21,943 nt of DNA from a bacterium. Its GTDB lineage: Bacteria > Verrucomicrobiota > Verrucomicrobiae > Opitutales > Opitutaceae. The notes below the pieces were generated by a model. It was not told the origin of the DNA and did not search any database. It saw only the letters and a list, made by a program, of their open reading frames with translations. Of the stretch, positions 15,146 through 21,943 are shown one piece after another. The stretch spans positions 1-21,943 of the forward strand of contig JAJXYI010000044.1 in NCBI GenBank assembly GCA_021780625.1, in the 5' to 3' direction. Position 1 is the stretch's first letter, and each line of letters begins with the position of its first letter. The position numbers and the translations under genes were made by a program.

Positions 15146-16608
15146 AGCGCTTTCGCTCGATGCGATGGAGGCTGCAATTCTGGCACGGGCTTCTGCTCGC
15201 GCTGGTCCTGATCGTCGCGGGGGTAACAGCCTTCGAGTACGCGCGAAGCGCCGTGATCAGCTCCACCGACGCGGAACTCGAGCGCCGCGCAGGATTCTTC
15301 GACCAGATGATGCGGGGCAGGCCCCCCCCGCCGCCGATCGCCCCGGGCGCGCCTCTGCCGGCCAATCCTCCGCCCCTCCGGGGAGGGCCGCAGTTTCGGG
15401 TCAGCTTGGAGCGCGTGCTGGGCTCGCTCCCGCCGGGCGAACAGGCCGCCTACGCACCCGAATCGTCCTCCGGTTGGTACTACGTCATCTGGCTCCACAC
15501 GGAGGCCGCGCCCATCCGCTCTGCCAATGCACCCGCGGATGTGCCCAAGCCGCAGCGCTTCGCACCCAGGGATCACGGACTCCACCACCGCGCACGAGGC
15601 GACCTCCGCGAGACCTTCATCTTTCTTCCCCAGGGCGGTATTGCGCTTGTCGGACACGATATGACGTCGGAATACCGAAGCCTCCGCCGATTCGCCTGGT
15701 TTCTCGCGGCGGGCGGCGCGGGAATCCTCGCCCTCGGACTGCTCGTGGGACGTTGGCTCGTGATCCGGGCTCTCCGGCCAATCCAGGATATCAGCAACGC
15801 CGCCGTCAAAATCGCCGAGGGAGATCTCAAGGAGCGTATCCGGACCCGCGACACAGACAGCGAGCTCGGCCAGCTCACCGAGGTGCTCAACACCACCTTC
15901 GCCCGCCTCGAGTCATCGTTCGCCCAACAGGCCCGCTTCACCGCGGACGCCGCCCACGAGCTGCGCACGCCCGTCTCCATCGTTCTCACTCACACCCAGT
16001 CCGCCCTCCAGACGCCCGGCGGACTCGAGGAGCACCGCGAGTCGTTTGCCGCCTGCCAGAGAGCCGCACAGCGCATGCGCGCCCTCATCGAATCACTCCT
16101 CCAGCTCGCCCGCCTCGATTCGGGCGAACGATCGATGAAACCCGCCCACCTCGATCTGGCCGAACGAACCGCGGACTGCGTTGACCTGCTCAGGCCAATC
16201 GCCGACGCCCGCGGCATCACCCTGCACCTGGATCTGCGCGCCACCCCCATCCAGGGCGACGCAGGGGAGATCGACCAGATCGTCACAAATCTCGTCGCCA
16301 ACGCGATCCACCACAACGTCGACCAGGGCGAGGTCCGCGTCGCCACCCGCGTCGAACCCGACGCCGCCGTCCTTGAAGTGTCCGACAAGGGGCCCGGTAT
16401 CGCCGCCCAGCATCTGCCCCACCTCTTCGACCGCTTTTATCGCGCCGACGCCTCGCGCAGCCGCGCATCCGGCGGCGCAGGGCTCGGTCTTGCAATCGTG
16501 AAAGCCGCCGTCGTCGCGCACCACGGCACTCTCAGCGTTCAAAGCGAACTCGGACACGGTTCGGCCTTCACCGTCCGCTTCCCGCTCAAGCCAGGCCAGA
16601 TCCGGTAG
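15142..16608 (+). CDS. membrane sensor histidine kinase
   Basis: A 488-residue kinase, partner of the overlapping regulator. Transmembrane segments lie at about 14-33 (FWHGLLLALVLIVAGVTAF) and 185-208. The periplasmic domain of about 150 residues between them starts with a proline-rich stretch (residues 61-79). HAMP is at about 208-261 (IRALRPIQDISNAAVKIAEG). The dimerisation/phospho-acceptor helix has His272 in ADAAHELRTPVS. The ATPase domain has the N box (Asn383-Asn387 in TNLVANAIHHN), DKGPGI (415-420), LFDRFYR and GGAGLGLAIVK (444-454). All catalytic elements are intact. The sensed signal cannot be read. The following periplasmic LTxxQ protein suggests envelope or metal stress, as in CpxA/CpxP pairs; this is inference. 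Confidence 0.94.
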   Translation: MKRFRSMRWRLQFWHGLLLALVLIVAGVTAFEYARSAVISSTDAELERRAGFFDQMMRGRPPPPPIAPGAPLPANPPPLRGGPQFRVSLERVLGSLPPGEQAAYAPESSSGWYYVIWLHTEAAPIRSANAPADVPKPQRFAPRDHGLHHRARGDLRETFIFLPQGGIALVGHDMTSEYRSLRRFAWFLAAGGAGILALGLLVGRWLVIRALRPIQDISNAAVKIAEGDLKERIRTRDTDSELGQLTEVLNTTFARLESSFAQQARFTADAAHELRTPVSIVLTHTQSALQTPGGLEEHRESFAACQRAAQRMRALIESLLQLARLDSGERSMKPAHLDLAERTADCVDLLRPIADARGITLHLDLRATPIQGDAGEIDQIVTNLVANAIHHNVDQGEVRVATRVEPDAAVLEVSDKGPGIAAQHLPHLFDRFYRADASRSRASGGAGLGLAIVKAAVVAHHGTLSVQSELGHGSAFTVRFPLKPGQIR

Positions 16609-16681
16609 GCACAGATCCCGCCCACCGGATCCGCTCCGCAGCCGGCCTTCCGTCCGGAGGAGATTTCCAGGAGCTCGCCTC

Positions 16682-16715
16682 CTTCATCATGGCTTAACCT
16701 GGATTCGTGTAGGCT
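16682..16715 (+). promoter_or_regulatory. direct-repeat operator and -10 for the LTxxQ gene
   Basis: CTTCAT (16682-16687), five bases, CTTAAC (16693-16698), ten bases, then GTAGGCT (16709-16715). The half-sites differ from those before the response regulator in one of 12 bases, both spacings are identical, and the -10 differs in one base. The ATG is 73 bases further on. Confidence 0.58.
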
Positions 16716-16788
16716 GGGCTCACGATGACCGCTGCTGTCTCCCTTTCCCGAGGCGCGCGGTCCACAAAACATTCAATCAAGGTTCATC

Positions 16789-17187
16789 ATGAAAAGGTCC
16801 GTACTCCTCGTCGCCCTGGCGCTCGGCGCCTCGGTGTCTCTGCTCAGCGCGCAGGATCCGACTGCCGCCGCGCCCGCCGCCCCGGCCCAATCCGCCCCCG
16901 CCCTGGTTCGCGGCCCGGGACGATTCTTCTGGCATGCCGTGCCTCCAGGCGCCTGCCAGCGTCTCAATCTCACGGCCGACCAACAGAAACAGGTCGCCTC
17001 CCTCGTCGGTGAATTTCAGGCAAAGCTGGAAAAGATTCTCACCCCGGAGCAACTCGCTCAATTGAAGGACCTGCGCCCGCCGCGTCCAGGGCGTGGCCCG
17101 GGTGGTCCCGGCGGTCCCGGTGGCATGCGCTTCCCGAATTGTCCCCGCGGACAAGGCCAGCCGCCACCGCCGCCTCCCGCTGATTGA
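16789..17187 (+). CDS. Spy/CpxP-like periplasmic LTxxQ protein with Pro/Gly-rich tail
   Basis: A 132-residue exported protein. A signal peptide of about 21 residues (MKRSVLLVALALGASVSLLSAQ) is followed by an Ala/Pro linker, a short helical segment with two LTxxQ motifs (LTADQ at 61-65 and LTPEQ at 84-88), and then a tail rich in Pro, Gly and Arg (97-130). Known: LTxxQ proteins of the Spy/CpxP/CnrX group are periplasmic chaperones or sensor modulators controlled by envelope-stress two-component systems. This one is shorter than Spy or CpxP, with only one helical hairpin's worth of sequence. It sits 180 bases after the kinase and shares the regulator's promoter motif, so it is a probable target and possibly a feedback partner. 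A terminator follows. Confidence 0.78.
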   Translation: MKRSVLLVALALGASVSLLSAQDPTAAAPAAPAQSAPALVRGPGRFFWHAVPPGACQRLNLTADQQKQVASLVGEFQAKLEKILTPEQLAQLKDLRPPRPGRGPGGPGGPGGMRFPNCPRGQGQPPPPPPAD

Positions 17188-17228
17188 GTCGGCACGACAG
17201 CTCTCCACGGCCTAAGCCTCTGGTTCAC

Positions 17229-17265
17229 GCGGCGCAGCCCACCCGGGTTGCGCCGCCTTATTTTT
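17229..17265 (+). terminator. intrinsic terminator after the LTxxQ gene
   Basis: GCGGCGCA pairs with TGCGCCGC, extended by CCC/GGG around a small loop, and is followed by CTTATTTTT (17257-17265). This is a clear stem plus T-tract on the plus strand. Confidence 0.85.
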
Positions 17266-17417
17266 GCGCGCGATCCCGATGTGTTCCGCCCTCCGGATCC
17301 GCCGGCGACAGAGATCACTAGGCACGGCACCTCAGGCACAGACGTGTTCTCGACCTGACCGTCCTCGATTTCGTCGTTTCCTTCCGTTGACCGCATTCCA
17401 CGGAAAAATCAGGACAC

Positions 17418-17450
17418 AAAAAAAGCGGGGCGCCGGAAAGGCACCTCGCT
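17418..17450 (-). terminator. intrinsic terminator after the RRM gene
   Basis: Read on the minus strand, AGCGAGGTGCC and GGCGCCCCGCT form an 11-base stem with one mismatch and one G-U pair around a 5-base loop, followed by seven T. It lies 34 bases after the RRM stop. Confidence 0.82.
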
Positions 17451-17483
17451 TTGAAATTTGCGGGCCGAAGCCTGCGAGCCGGA

Positions 17484-17789
17484 TCAGTACCGGGCGCGGA
17501 AGGCGCCGGCGCGGCGATTCGGGCTGTCGAAGGTGCGGGCCTCCTTCGGACGGGCTTCATTCACCGTGATCTGACGACCATCGAGATCGCTGCCATTCAG
17601 CTTTTCCGTGGCGAGCTTGCTCTCCTCTTCGGTGCCGAAGGTCACAAAGGCGAAGCCACGCGGACGGCCGGTGTCACGGTCGCTGGCGACATAGACATCG
17701 GTGACGGTGCCGAAATGACCGAAAGCGTCGCGAAGAGCGGCTTCGGTCGTATTGAAGGAAAGATTTCCGACGTACAGTTTGGAGTTCAT
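17484..17789 (-). CDS. RRM-type RNA-binding protein, 101 aa
   Basis: A single RNA-recognition-motif protein. RNP2 is KLYVGNLSF (residues 4-12) and RNP1 is RGFAFVTF (44-51), both with the aromatic residues that stack on RNA bases. The fold is complete (ending GRQITVNEARPKE at about 72-84), with a short Arg-rich tail (FDSPNRRAGAFRARY). Known: such small RRM proteins occur in cyanobacteria, verrucomicrobia and others, are often abundant, and are in some cases cold-induced. The RNA targets here are unknown. It is a single-gene unit with its own terminator. The leader has no Shine-Dalgarno at the start codon but carries four AGGTGA-like repeats further upstream, hinting at post-transcriptional or autogenous control (inference). 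Confidence 0.94.
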   Translation of the reverse strand: MNSKLYVGNLSFNTTEAALRDAFGHFGTVTDVYVASDRDTGRPRGFAFVTFGTEEESKLATEKLNGSDLDGRQITVNEARPKEARTFDSPNRRAGAFRARY

Positions 17790-18275
17790 GAGTTGATGTT
17801 TCGTATGCTTCGTCCGCTGCCAGCATGTTCCCGGTAATCGGGTTTCGAATCATCACCTGAACTCAACGCTCACCTGAAGACTCACCATCTACTGTCACCT
17901 AACGCTACTACGAGAAGTCCGCAGCCTCGCTGCCTGCACCCGTTACGCAAGCCCCATCGCCAAGCGCCGGGCTCCCGAGCGCACGTTTTCATCCTTCACC
18001 CCCCCTTCCCAGGACTGCATTAGATTTCAATCGCGATCTCTTAAACTCCGGAATGCGCTCTCCCGCGCGCTTCTTACCGGCCTATACATCGGGAAATTTT
18101 CCGTGCGGGTAAACCCATGAAATTTATGTATTATGATCCTGAATATCTCGCTGTTCGCGGTTTTTCCCCACGCCGCCCCCCCTGAAACGAGCTTCGTGAG
18201 TCGGATGCAGGCGTAAGAAGTCGACACGGTGCGGCCGCAACCCAAGCTTCCGCCGGCTCGCTCCTCCACCCCGCC
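17790..18275. other. 486-base divergent region between the RRM and methyltransferase genes
   Basis: No convincing gene. The left part is the RRM leader. TCACCTGAA occurs at 17853-17861 and 17870-17878, TCACCA at 17882 and TCACCT at 17895; on the transcribed strand these read as AGGTGA-like motifs. The right part (about 18001-18180) is noticeably richer in A and T than the genes and should hold promoters. A 22-codon frame at 18117 is not supported. Confidence 0.45.
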
Positions 18276-18857
18276 ATGACCTCGCCCGACACCTCGTTTT
18301 GGGATCAACGTTACGCAGCCGGCCGCATGCCTTGGGACCAGCCCGCTGTTCCTCGGGCGTTTCTGGAATTTCTGGCACGCTGCACAAGCCCGGGGCGCGC
18401 CCTCGTTCCTGGCTGCGGCTCGGGGTATGAGCTCAACGCCCTGCACCACCGCGGCTGGGACGTCCTCGGGGTAGACTATAGCCCGCAGGCAGTAACCCGC
18501 GCAAAAACGATCCTCGGTCCACTCGCCCACCGCGTGCGCTGCGAGGATTTTTTCGAGGGAGCCTGCGAGGCCGGCTCCTTCGACCTGATTTACGAGCGCA
18601 CCTTCCTCTGCGCACTGCCACACGAGCGGTGGACCGCCTACGGCCGCCGCATGCGCGAATTGCTGCGTCCAGGCGGCCTGCTGTGCGGATTCTTCTTCTT
18701 CGGTCCCGAGGATGAGCCTCCACCATTCCCCCTCGCCGAGGACCAACTGCGACACCTGCTCGGTCCGGACTTCGAACGGATCGAAGACACCGCAGTCGAC
18801 GACTCTCTGCCGCTCTACGCAGGCAAGGAACGTTGGCAGGTCTGGCGCCGCGCCTAG
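18276..18857 (+). CDS. SAM-dependent methyltransferase, TPMT-like
   Basis: A 193-residue class I methyltransferase of the thiopurine S-methyltransferase-like family. The N-terminal block FWDQRYAAGRMPWDQPAVP is diagnostic of the group. Motif I is ALVPGCGSGYE (about 42-52), followed by the acidic end of strand 2, VLGVDYS (Asp67). LIYERTFLCALP and LRPGGLLCGFFFFG are the later SAM-fold motifs. Family members methylate thiols, halides or selenium/tellurium compounds; this cannot be narrowed further. It appears to be a single gene. The start follows a C-rich leader (CCACCCCGCC) without Shine-Dalgarno. Confidence 0.9.
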   Translation: MTSPDTSFWDQRYAAGRMPWDQPAVPRAFLEFLARCTSPGRALVPGCGSGYELNALHHRGWDVLGVDYSPQAVTRAKTILGPLAHRVRCEDFFEGACEAGSFDLIYERTFLCALPHERWTAYGRRMRELLRPGGLLCGFFFFGPEDEPPPFPLAEDQLRHLLGPDFERIEDTAVDDSLPLYAGKERWQVWRRA

Positions 18858-19205
18858 ACCCGACGCCACGCCCATCCGCGTTTCAGAAATTTGCGTGCGG
18901 TTATCAGCGCGCTCAGACCCATGTCCGCCCCCCCCGGACGCCGAGGGCATCTTTCGTGGCCCATCGTTCCACCGGGTTAAAGGGAATCTGTTTACCGTTT
19001 CCCCCTTCCGCCCTTCGATTTCTTGGCCCCGGGCTTTGACACTATACTCTGGCATCTGCCCACTCCGTCCTCCCCATTTTCGACATCCAACATCCGACGT
19101 CCATCCTCCAACGGTTCAAACTTAGAGGTGGCCTTTAGATTAATGGGCATTAGCTCATTACCTGTTCGCTTCCTGACCTCGTTCCGCGCGGCTTATCAAC
19201 CTGCC
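18858..19205. other. 348-base region upstream of trmO
   Basis: No gene is seen. Contents: an imperfect tandem of ACATCC/CGTCC-type units at about 19081-19110, and the inverted repeat TAATGGGC-ATTA-GCTCATTA at 19141-19160 (one mismatch), 45 bases before the trmO start. TTGACA at 19036 has no matching -10 at the normal distance. Confidence 0.45.
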
Positions 19206-19706
19206 ATGAACCGTCCCTCCATCACTTTGGCTCCGATCGGCCTGATTCGCAGCGGGCACGCCAAGCCCGAAACCACCCCTATCCAGCCCGTGTACGCCGC
19301 CGATTGCCTGGGCCGCGTCGAGCTGTATCCGGAATATGCTGACGGCCTGGCCGATATCGAGGGTTTTTCCCATCTGTACCTGATCTATCATCTGCACAGG
19401 GCCCCTGCCCCGCGCCTCCGGGTAAAACCCTTTCTCGAGGACGCCGAACACGGCATCTTTGCCACCCGGGGACCGGCACGGCCAAACCCGATCGGCATGA
19501 GCCTCGTGCGGCTGCTCTCCCGTGAGGGCGCTGTGCTGCACATCGCGGGGGTCGACATTCTCGACGGGACGCCGCTCATCGACATCAAGCCGTATTCCCC
19601 CCGCTACGACCTCGCCGAGTCCCCGCGCGGAGGCTGGACGGAGCGGATTTCCGACGCCGAGGCCCACCGGCGCGGAAGACGGGACTGCCCGCGTCCTACC
19701 GCGTGA
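19206..19706 (+). CDS. trmO: tRNA (t6A37 N6)-methyltransferase TrmO (TsaA domain)
   Basis: A 166-residue single-domain protein that would use SAM to methylate the N6 of threonylcarbamoyladenosine-37 in certain tRNAs. Seen: ITLAPIGLIRSG at the start, GRVELYPEYADGLADIEGFSHLYLIYHLHR, GIFATRGPARPNPIGMSLVRL and VDILDGTPLIDIKPY, which are the conserved TsaA/TrmO blocks in order. E. coli TrmO carries an additional C-terminal domain that is absent here; short TsaA-only forms are common. I start at the ATG at 19206 because the family motif begins there; an in-frame ATG at 19143 would add 21 residues. The 3' end is 40 bases from the convergent transporter gene. Confidence 0.88.
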   Translation: MNRPSITLAPIGLIRSGHAKPETTPIQPVYAADCLGRVELYPEYADGLADIEGFSHLYLIYHLHRAPAPRLRVKPFLEDAEHGIFATRGPARPNPIGMSLVRLLSREGAVLHIAGVDILDGTPLIDIKPYSPRYDLAESPRGGWTERISDAEAHRRGRRDCPRPTA

Positions 19707-19746
19707 CCGCCACTCGGGCAGCGCTCGCCGCGCGCTCCCTGGCTGC

Positions 19747-21081
19747 CTAGATTTTTGAAGCGGGCGGCACAGGCTCCAACGGCGGAATCCGGATCAGGTG
19801 CAGGCCGACGATCAGCGCCACGACCAAAAGCGCCGCGATGAAGATCGCCACTCCCGGCCAGCCATGGTCGTGCCAGAACAATCCGCCGGACGTTCCCGCC
19901 ACGCTTCCACCCAGGTAATAGGAAAGCAGGTACAGCGACGAAGCCTGCCCCCGGGCCTTCAGCGCTCGCCGGCCGACCCAACTGCTCGCCACCGAGTGCG
20001 CGCCAAAAAAGCCGCCGCTGAAAAGGAGCATGCCCGCAAGGATCACCCAAAGCGACGACGCCAGCGTCACCAGCACACCCGCGAGCATCACTCCGATCAC
20101 CACCCAAAATACCCGTCGTCTCCCAAATTTGTCGGCCAGGGCGCCCACCCGCGGAGAGCTATAGATCCCTGCCACGTAAACTGCCGACACGCATCCCACG
20201 ATCGATTGGCTCAGACCGTAGGGCGCCTCCAGGAAACGGTATGAGATGTAGTTGAACAACGTGACGAACCCACCCATCAGCAGGAACCCCTCCAAAAACA
20301 GCCAGGGTAGCGCCCGGTCCCGCAGATGCGTGGCATACCCTGCGGCCAGCGTTCGCAGGCTCTGCGGCGATGCCCGAAAATGGCGCGAGGGCGGCACAAT
20401 CCTCCAAAACAGCAGAGTCACCGCGATCGACACCAGGCCTAGGCCTCCCAATGCGACGCGCCACGACACGAAATCCACCAGCACGCCCGCCGCCAGACGG
20501 CCCAGCATGCCGCCGATCGCGTTGCCCCCGATGTACAATCCCATCGCAAAGCCCAAGTCCTTGGGATGAATCTCCTCGCTTAAATAAGTCATCGCCACCG
20601 CCACCAGGCCGCTCAGGCACAACCCAACTAGAATCCTCAAAATCAGCAGTAGCGTCCACGACTGCGAAAACACACCTATGAGCGTGAAGGCCGACGCGCC
20701 CAGCATCGCCGTGACCATCACGTTTTTTCGTCCCACCGCGTCCGAGAGCGGTCCCGTGAAGATCAGGCCGAAAGCCAACGCCATCGTGGACAGTGACAGC
20801 ACGAGGCTCGCCGACGCGGCACGAAGTCCAAACTCCTTCGCAAAGATCGGCATGAGCGGCTGCACGCAGTAGAGCAGCGCGAAAGTTGAAAAGCCCGCGG
20901 CAAACATCGACAGCACCGTGAGACGAAAGGCAGGGGTGCCTTTCACAATGAAATCGGCATTCCCGGTCCGGCACGCCGTGCCGCCTCCGCTCTCGGCCGC
21001 GACCAACGCGGACTCCGGCGGGAGGATGGCCTCCTCCCCTCGGTTCGCACGATCCCTGTCGGTCCCGCCGGATGTGCTCAT
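19747..21081 (-). CDS. MFS transporter, YnfM-like
   Basis: A 444-residue inner-membrane carrier with about 12 hydrophobic helices. After a polar N-terminus of about 50 residues come LLYCVQPLMPIFAKEFGL, LIFTGPLSDAVGRKNVM (loop 2-3 signature), AVAMTYLSEEIHPKDLGFAMGLYIGGNAIGGMLGR and LADKFGRRRVF (loop 8-9 repeat). LYIGGNAIGGMLGR and YLSEEIHP strongly resemble E. coli YnfM and its relatives, which are putative drug or metabolite exporters with proton exchange. The substrate is unknown. The start at 21081 has a long, poorly conserved N-terminus; the Met before SMFAAGFSTF is an unlikely alternative. It lies 99 bases after phnA on the same strand and may be cotranscribed. Confidence 0.92.
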   Translation of the reverse strand: MSTSGGTDRDRANRGEEAILPPESALVAAESGGGTACRTGNADFIVKGTPAFRLTVLSMFAAGFSTFALLYCVQPLMPIFAKEFGLRAASASLVLSLSTMALAFGLIFTGPLSDAVGRKNVMVTAMLGASAFTLIGVFSQSWTLLLILRILVGLCLSGLVAVAMTYLSEEIHPKDLGFAMGLYIGGNAIGGMLGRLAAGVLVDFVSWRVALGGLGLVSIAVTLLFWRIVPPSRHFRASPQSLRTLAAGYATHLRDRALPWLFLEGFLLMGGFVTLFNYISYRFLEAPYGLSQSIVGCVSAVYVAGIYSSPRVGALADKFGRRRVFWVVIGVMLAGVLVTLASSLWVILAGMLLFSGGFFGAHSVASSWVGRRALKARGQASSLYLLSYYLGGSVAGTSGGLFWHDHGWPGVAIFIAALLVVALIVGLHLIRIPPLEPVPPASKI

Positions 21082-21180
21082 GAGCCGCCCACGCTACCGG
21101 CCGCGCAGGCACCGGCAAGCGGGATTCCGACAAGCGCTGCGCGGGCCCCGCAACCACTTGCGCCCGGCGCGCCCCCCGGT

Positions 21181-21507
21181 TCAAGCCTTCTTCACAAAGC
21201 ACGCCTTGAGGGCCATCGAACTGCCGTCGATCTTGCAGTCGATCTCATGGTCGCCCTCGACCAGGCGGATGCCCTTGACCTTGGTGCCCTGTTTCAGCAC
21301 CTGCGACGAACCTCGCAGCTTCAAGTCCTTGATCAACACGACCGTGTCGCCATCGCCCAGAGGCGTTCCGTTGGCATCCTTGACCACGCGAGCCACTTCG
21401 GCCGGGGCTTCCTTGGGCCACTCGTGCCCACAGGTGGAGCATTCCCAATGGTCGGCGTGACCGAGCACGTCGTCGAGCGAGCAGGCTGGACAGGTAGGAT
21501 TGGACAT
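21181..21507 (-). CDS. phnA: zinc-ribbon protein PhnA/YjdM
   Basis: A 108-residue protein of the PhnA family. The N-terminal zinc ribbon has four cysteines: CPAC (6, 9) and CSTC (23, 26) in DHWECSTCGHEW. The C-terminal beta-domain has DANGTPLGDGDTVVLIKDLKLRGSS and KGIRLVEGDHEIDCKIDGSSMALKACFVKKA, nearly the same pattern as E. coli YjdM (PhnA). Despite the name the E. coli gene lies beside the phosphonate operon but is not shown to be needed for it, and the function is unclear. I start at the ATG at 21507; an upstream in-frame ATG at 21531 would add 8 residues. No phosphonate genes are nearby. Confidence 0.92.
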   Translation of the reverse strand: MSNPTCPACSLDDVLGHADHWECSTCGHEWPKEAPAEVARVVKDANGTPLGDGDTVVLIKDLKLRGSSQVLKQGTKVKGIRLVEGDHEIDCKIDGSSMALKACFVKKA

Positions 21508-21943
21508 GAAAAACGGAGTTGAATTTCGCACCGCCAGGCGGATTGCGGCACAAGACGTCGACCGTCATGGCCAGCCAGGCCCGACCGTAAATCCGCCAAC
21601 GCTGGCCTGCTTCGGCCAGCTTGATCAAGTGCCGAGTGACTCAACCCGCCGAACAGGGACAGGCCGATTTTCTGGAACGCACAACTTTGTTGGCTTCGGT
21701 TTCCCCATCCCTTCCGTCGTAAAGGCGTTTCGCCCCCTCGATCCGGTTTTTCGCCCCATTCTCCCGTCGTTTGCGGGCCAATCCCTGGCGCAGAACACAG
21801 CTCCGCCCTGCTCCCTGTCGCATCCTGCCGTTTTACCCCCACAGGTTGCTTCGCATTCGCGAGAGCACATGCAGACCGCCCCACTCCGTGATCGGCGCCA
21901 GGGGCTGTGCCTGCCGTTTCCCGGCGATCCGTGAGCCCGTCCT
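21508..21943. other. 436-base stretch upstream of phnA with hairpin and core repeat
   Basis: No convincing gene. It contains the hairpin GCTGGCC-tgcttc-GGCCAGC at 21601-21620 and an inverted GCCTGTCCCTGTT core at 21652-21664. A minus-strand frame entering from about 21628 (IKLAEAGQRWRIYGRAWLAM) looks a little protein-like and may be gene remnant. The rest to the window end shows nothing recognisable. Confidence 0.45.
21601..21664. repeat. hairpin plus GCCTGTCCCT core repeat, copy 3 (inverted)
   Basis: A perfect 7-bp stem with 6-base loop (21601-21620) is followed by AACAGGGACAGGC (21652-21664), the exact reverse complement of 269-281 beside the transposase. A stem-loop plus conserved short core is the expected form of a REP-like target. 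Confidence 0.5.

Noticed and set aside
17674..17855. A short minus-strand frame (MIRNPITGNMLAADEAYETS) overlapping the RRM start
   Set aside because: The first 24 residues look protein-like, but the rest is an out-of-frame Arg/Ser-rich translation of the RRM gene. It is mentioned only as a possible leader frame.
18117..18185. A 22-codon frame (MKFMYYDPEYLAVRGFSPRR and two prolines)
   Set aside because: It has a plausible N-terminal composition but no ribosome binding site, no neighbour support and a low-complexity end; too short to call.
19036..19049. TTGACA followed almost directly by TATACT, as a promoter for trmO
   Set aside because: The two hexamers are only two bases apart. No -10 lies 16-18 bases after TTGACA, and no good -35 lies 16-18 bases before TATACT.
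18027..19055. A 342-codon minus-strand frame across the methyltransferase gene and its leader
   Set aside because: It is an antisense shadow of the methyltransferase. The sense product has all SAM-fold motifs, and the antisense translation has none.
1..21943. CRISPR arrays, tRNA, rRNA, prophage, toxin-antitoxin or defence islands
   Set aside because: I saw no regularly spaced direct repeats, no cloverleaf-like sequence, no phage structural or integrase genes, and no recognised defence genes. The only mobile-element gene is the partial RAYT.

Overview
The window reads as chromosomal DNA of a GC-rich, Gram-negative-type bacterium, most plausibly a verrucomicrobium of the Opitutaceae kind. This is inference from gene character: pilin-like sequence typical of that group, a large secreted GH2 glycosidase, a small RRM RNA-binding protein, paired SPFH proteins, and Cys-lipoprotein and Sec signals. 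I ran no database search. Almost none of the assigned start codons has a purine-rich Shine-Dalgarno sequence; most follow C/T-rich tracts.

Left part (1-5302): the 5' part of a REP-associated tyrosine (Y1, HUH) transposase runs off the left edge on the minus strand. It is followed by an unrecognised 135-codon minus-strand gene and a 337-base stretch with no convincing gene. A YajO-type aldo/keto reductase (minus) is divergent from a small glutaredoxin-like protein. Then come a secreted concanavalin-like protein, a YdeI/OmpD-associated family protein, and a convergent secreted metallophosphoesterase.

Centre (5303-10704): a structured intergenic element precedes a lipoprotein whose C-terminus is a type IV pilin-like module, closed by a hairpin terminator. 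Two adjacent SPFH/band-7 membrane proteins and an Ahr/YjgB-type zinc alcohol dehydrogenase follow. A 352-base regulatory gap with a perfect 14-bp palindrome leads to the glycosidase.

Right part (10705-21943): a 1214-residue GH2 glycoside hydrolase with discoidin-like N-terminal domains ends in a strong terminator. Next is an OmpR-type response regulator overlapping its histidine kinase, then a Spy/CpxP-like periplasmic LTxxQ protein. The regulator and the LTxxQ gene share one promoter layout (a CTTAAT-N5-CTTAAC-type direct repeat, then 10 bases, then GTARGCT), so the LTxxQ gene is probably a target of the two-component system. The rest is an RRM protein with a repeat-bearing leader, a TPMT-like methyltransferase, TrmO, a YnfM-like MFS transporter, and PhnA/YjdM. 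Three copies of a GCCTGTCCCT core (near 270, 5435 and 21657) link the transposase to two distant intergenic sites and look like a dispersed REP-type element.

I see no CRISPR array, rRNA, tRNA, prophage or complete insertion sequence. The least ordinary items are the lipoprotein-pilin fusion, the shared two-component promoter and the dispersed transposase-linked repeat.
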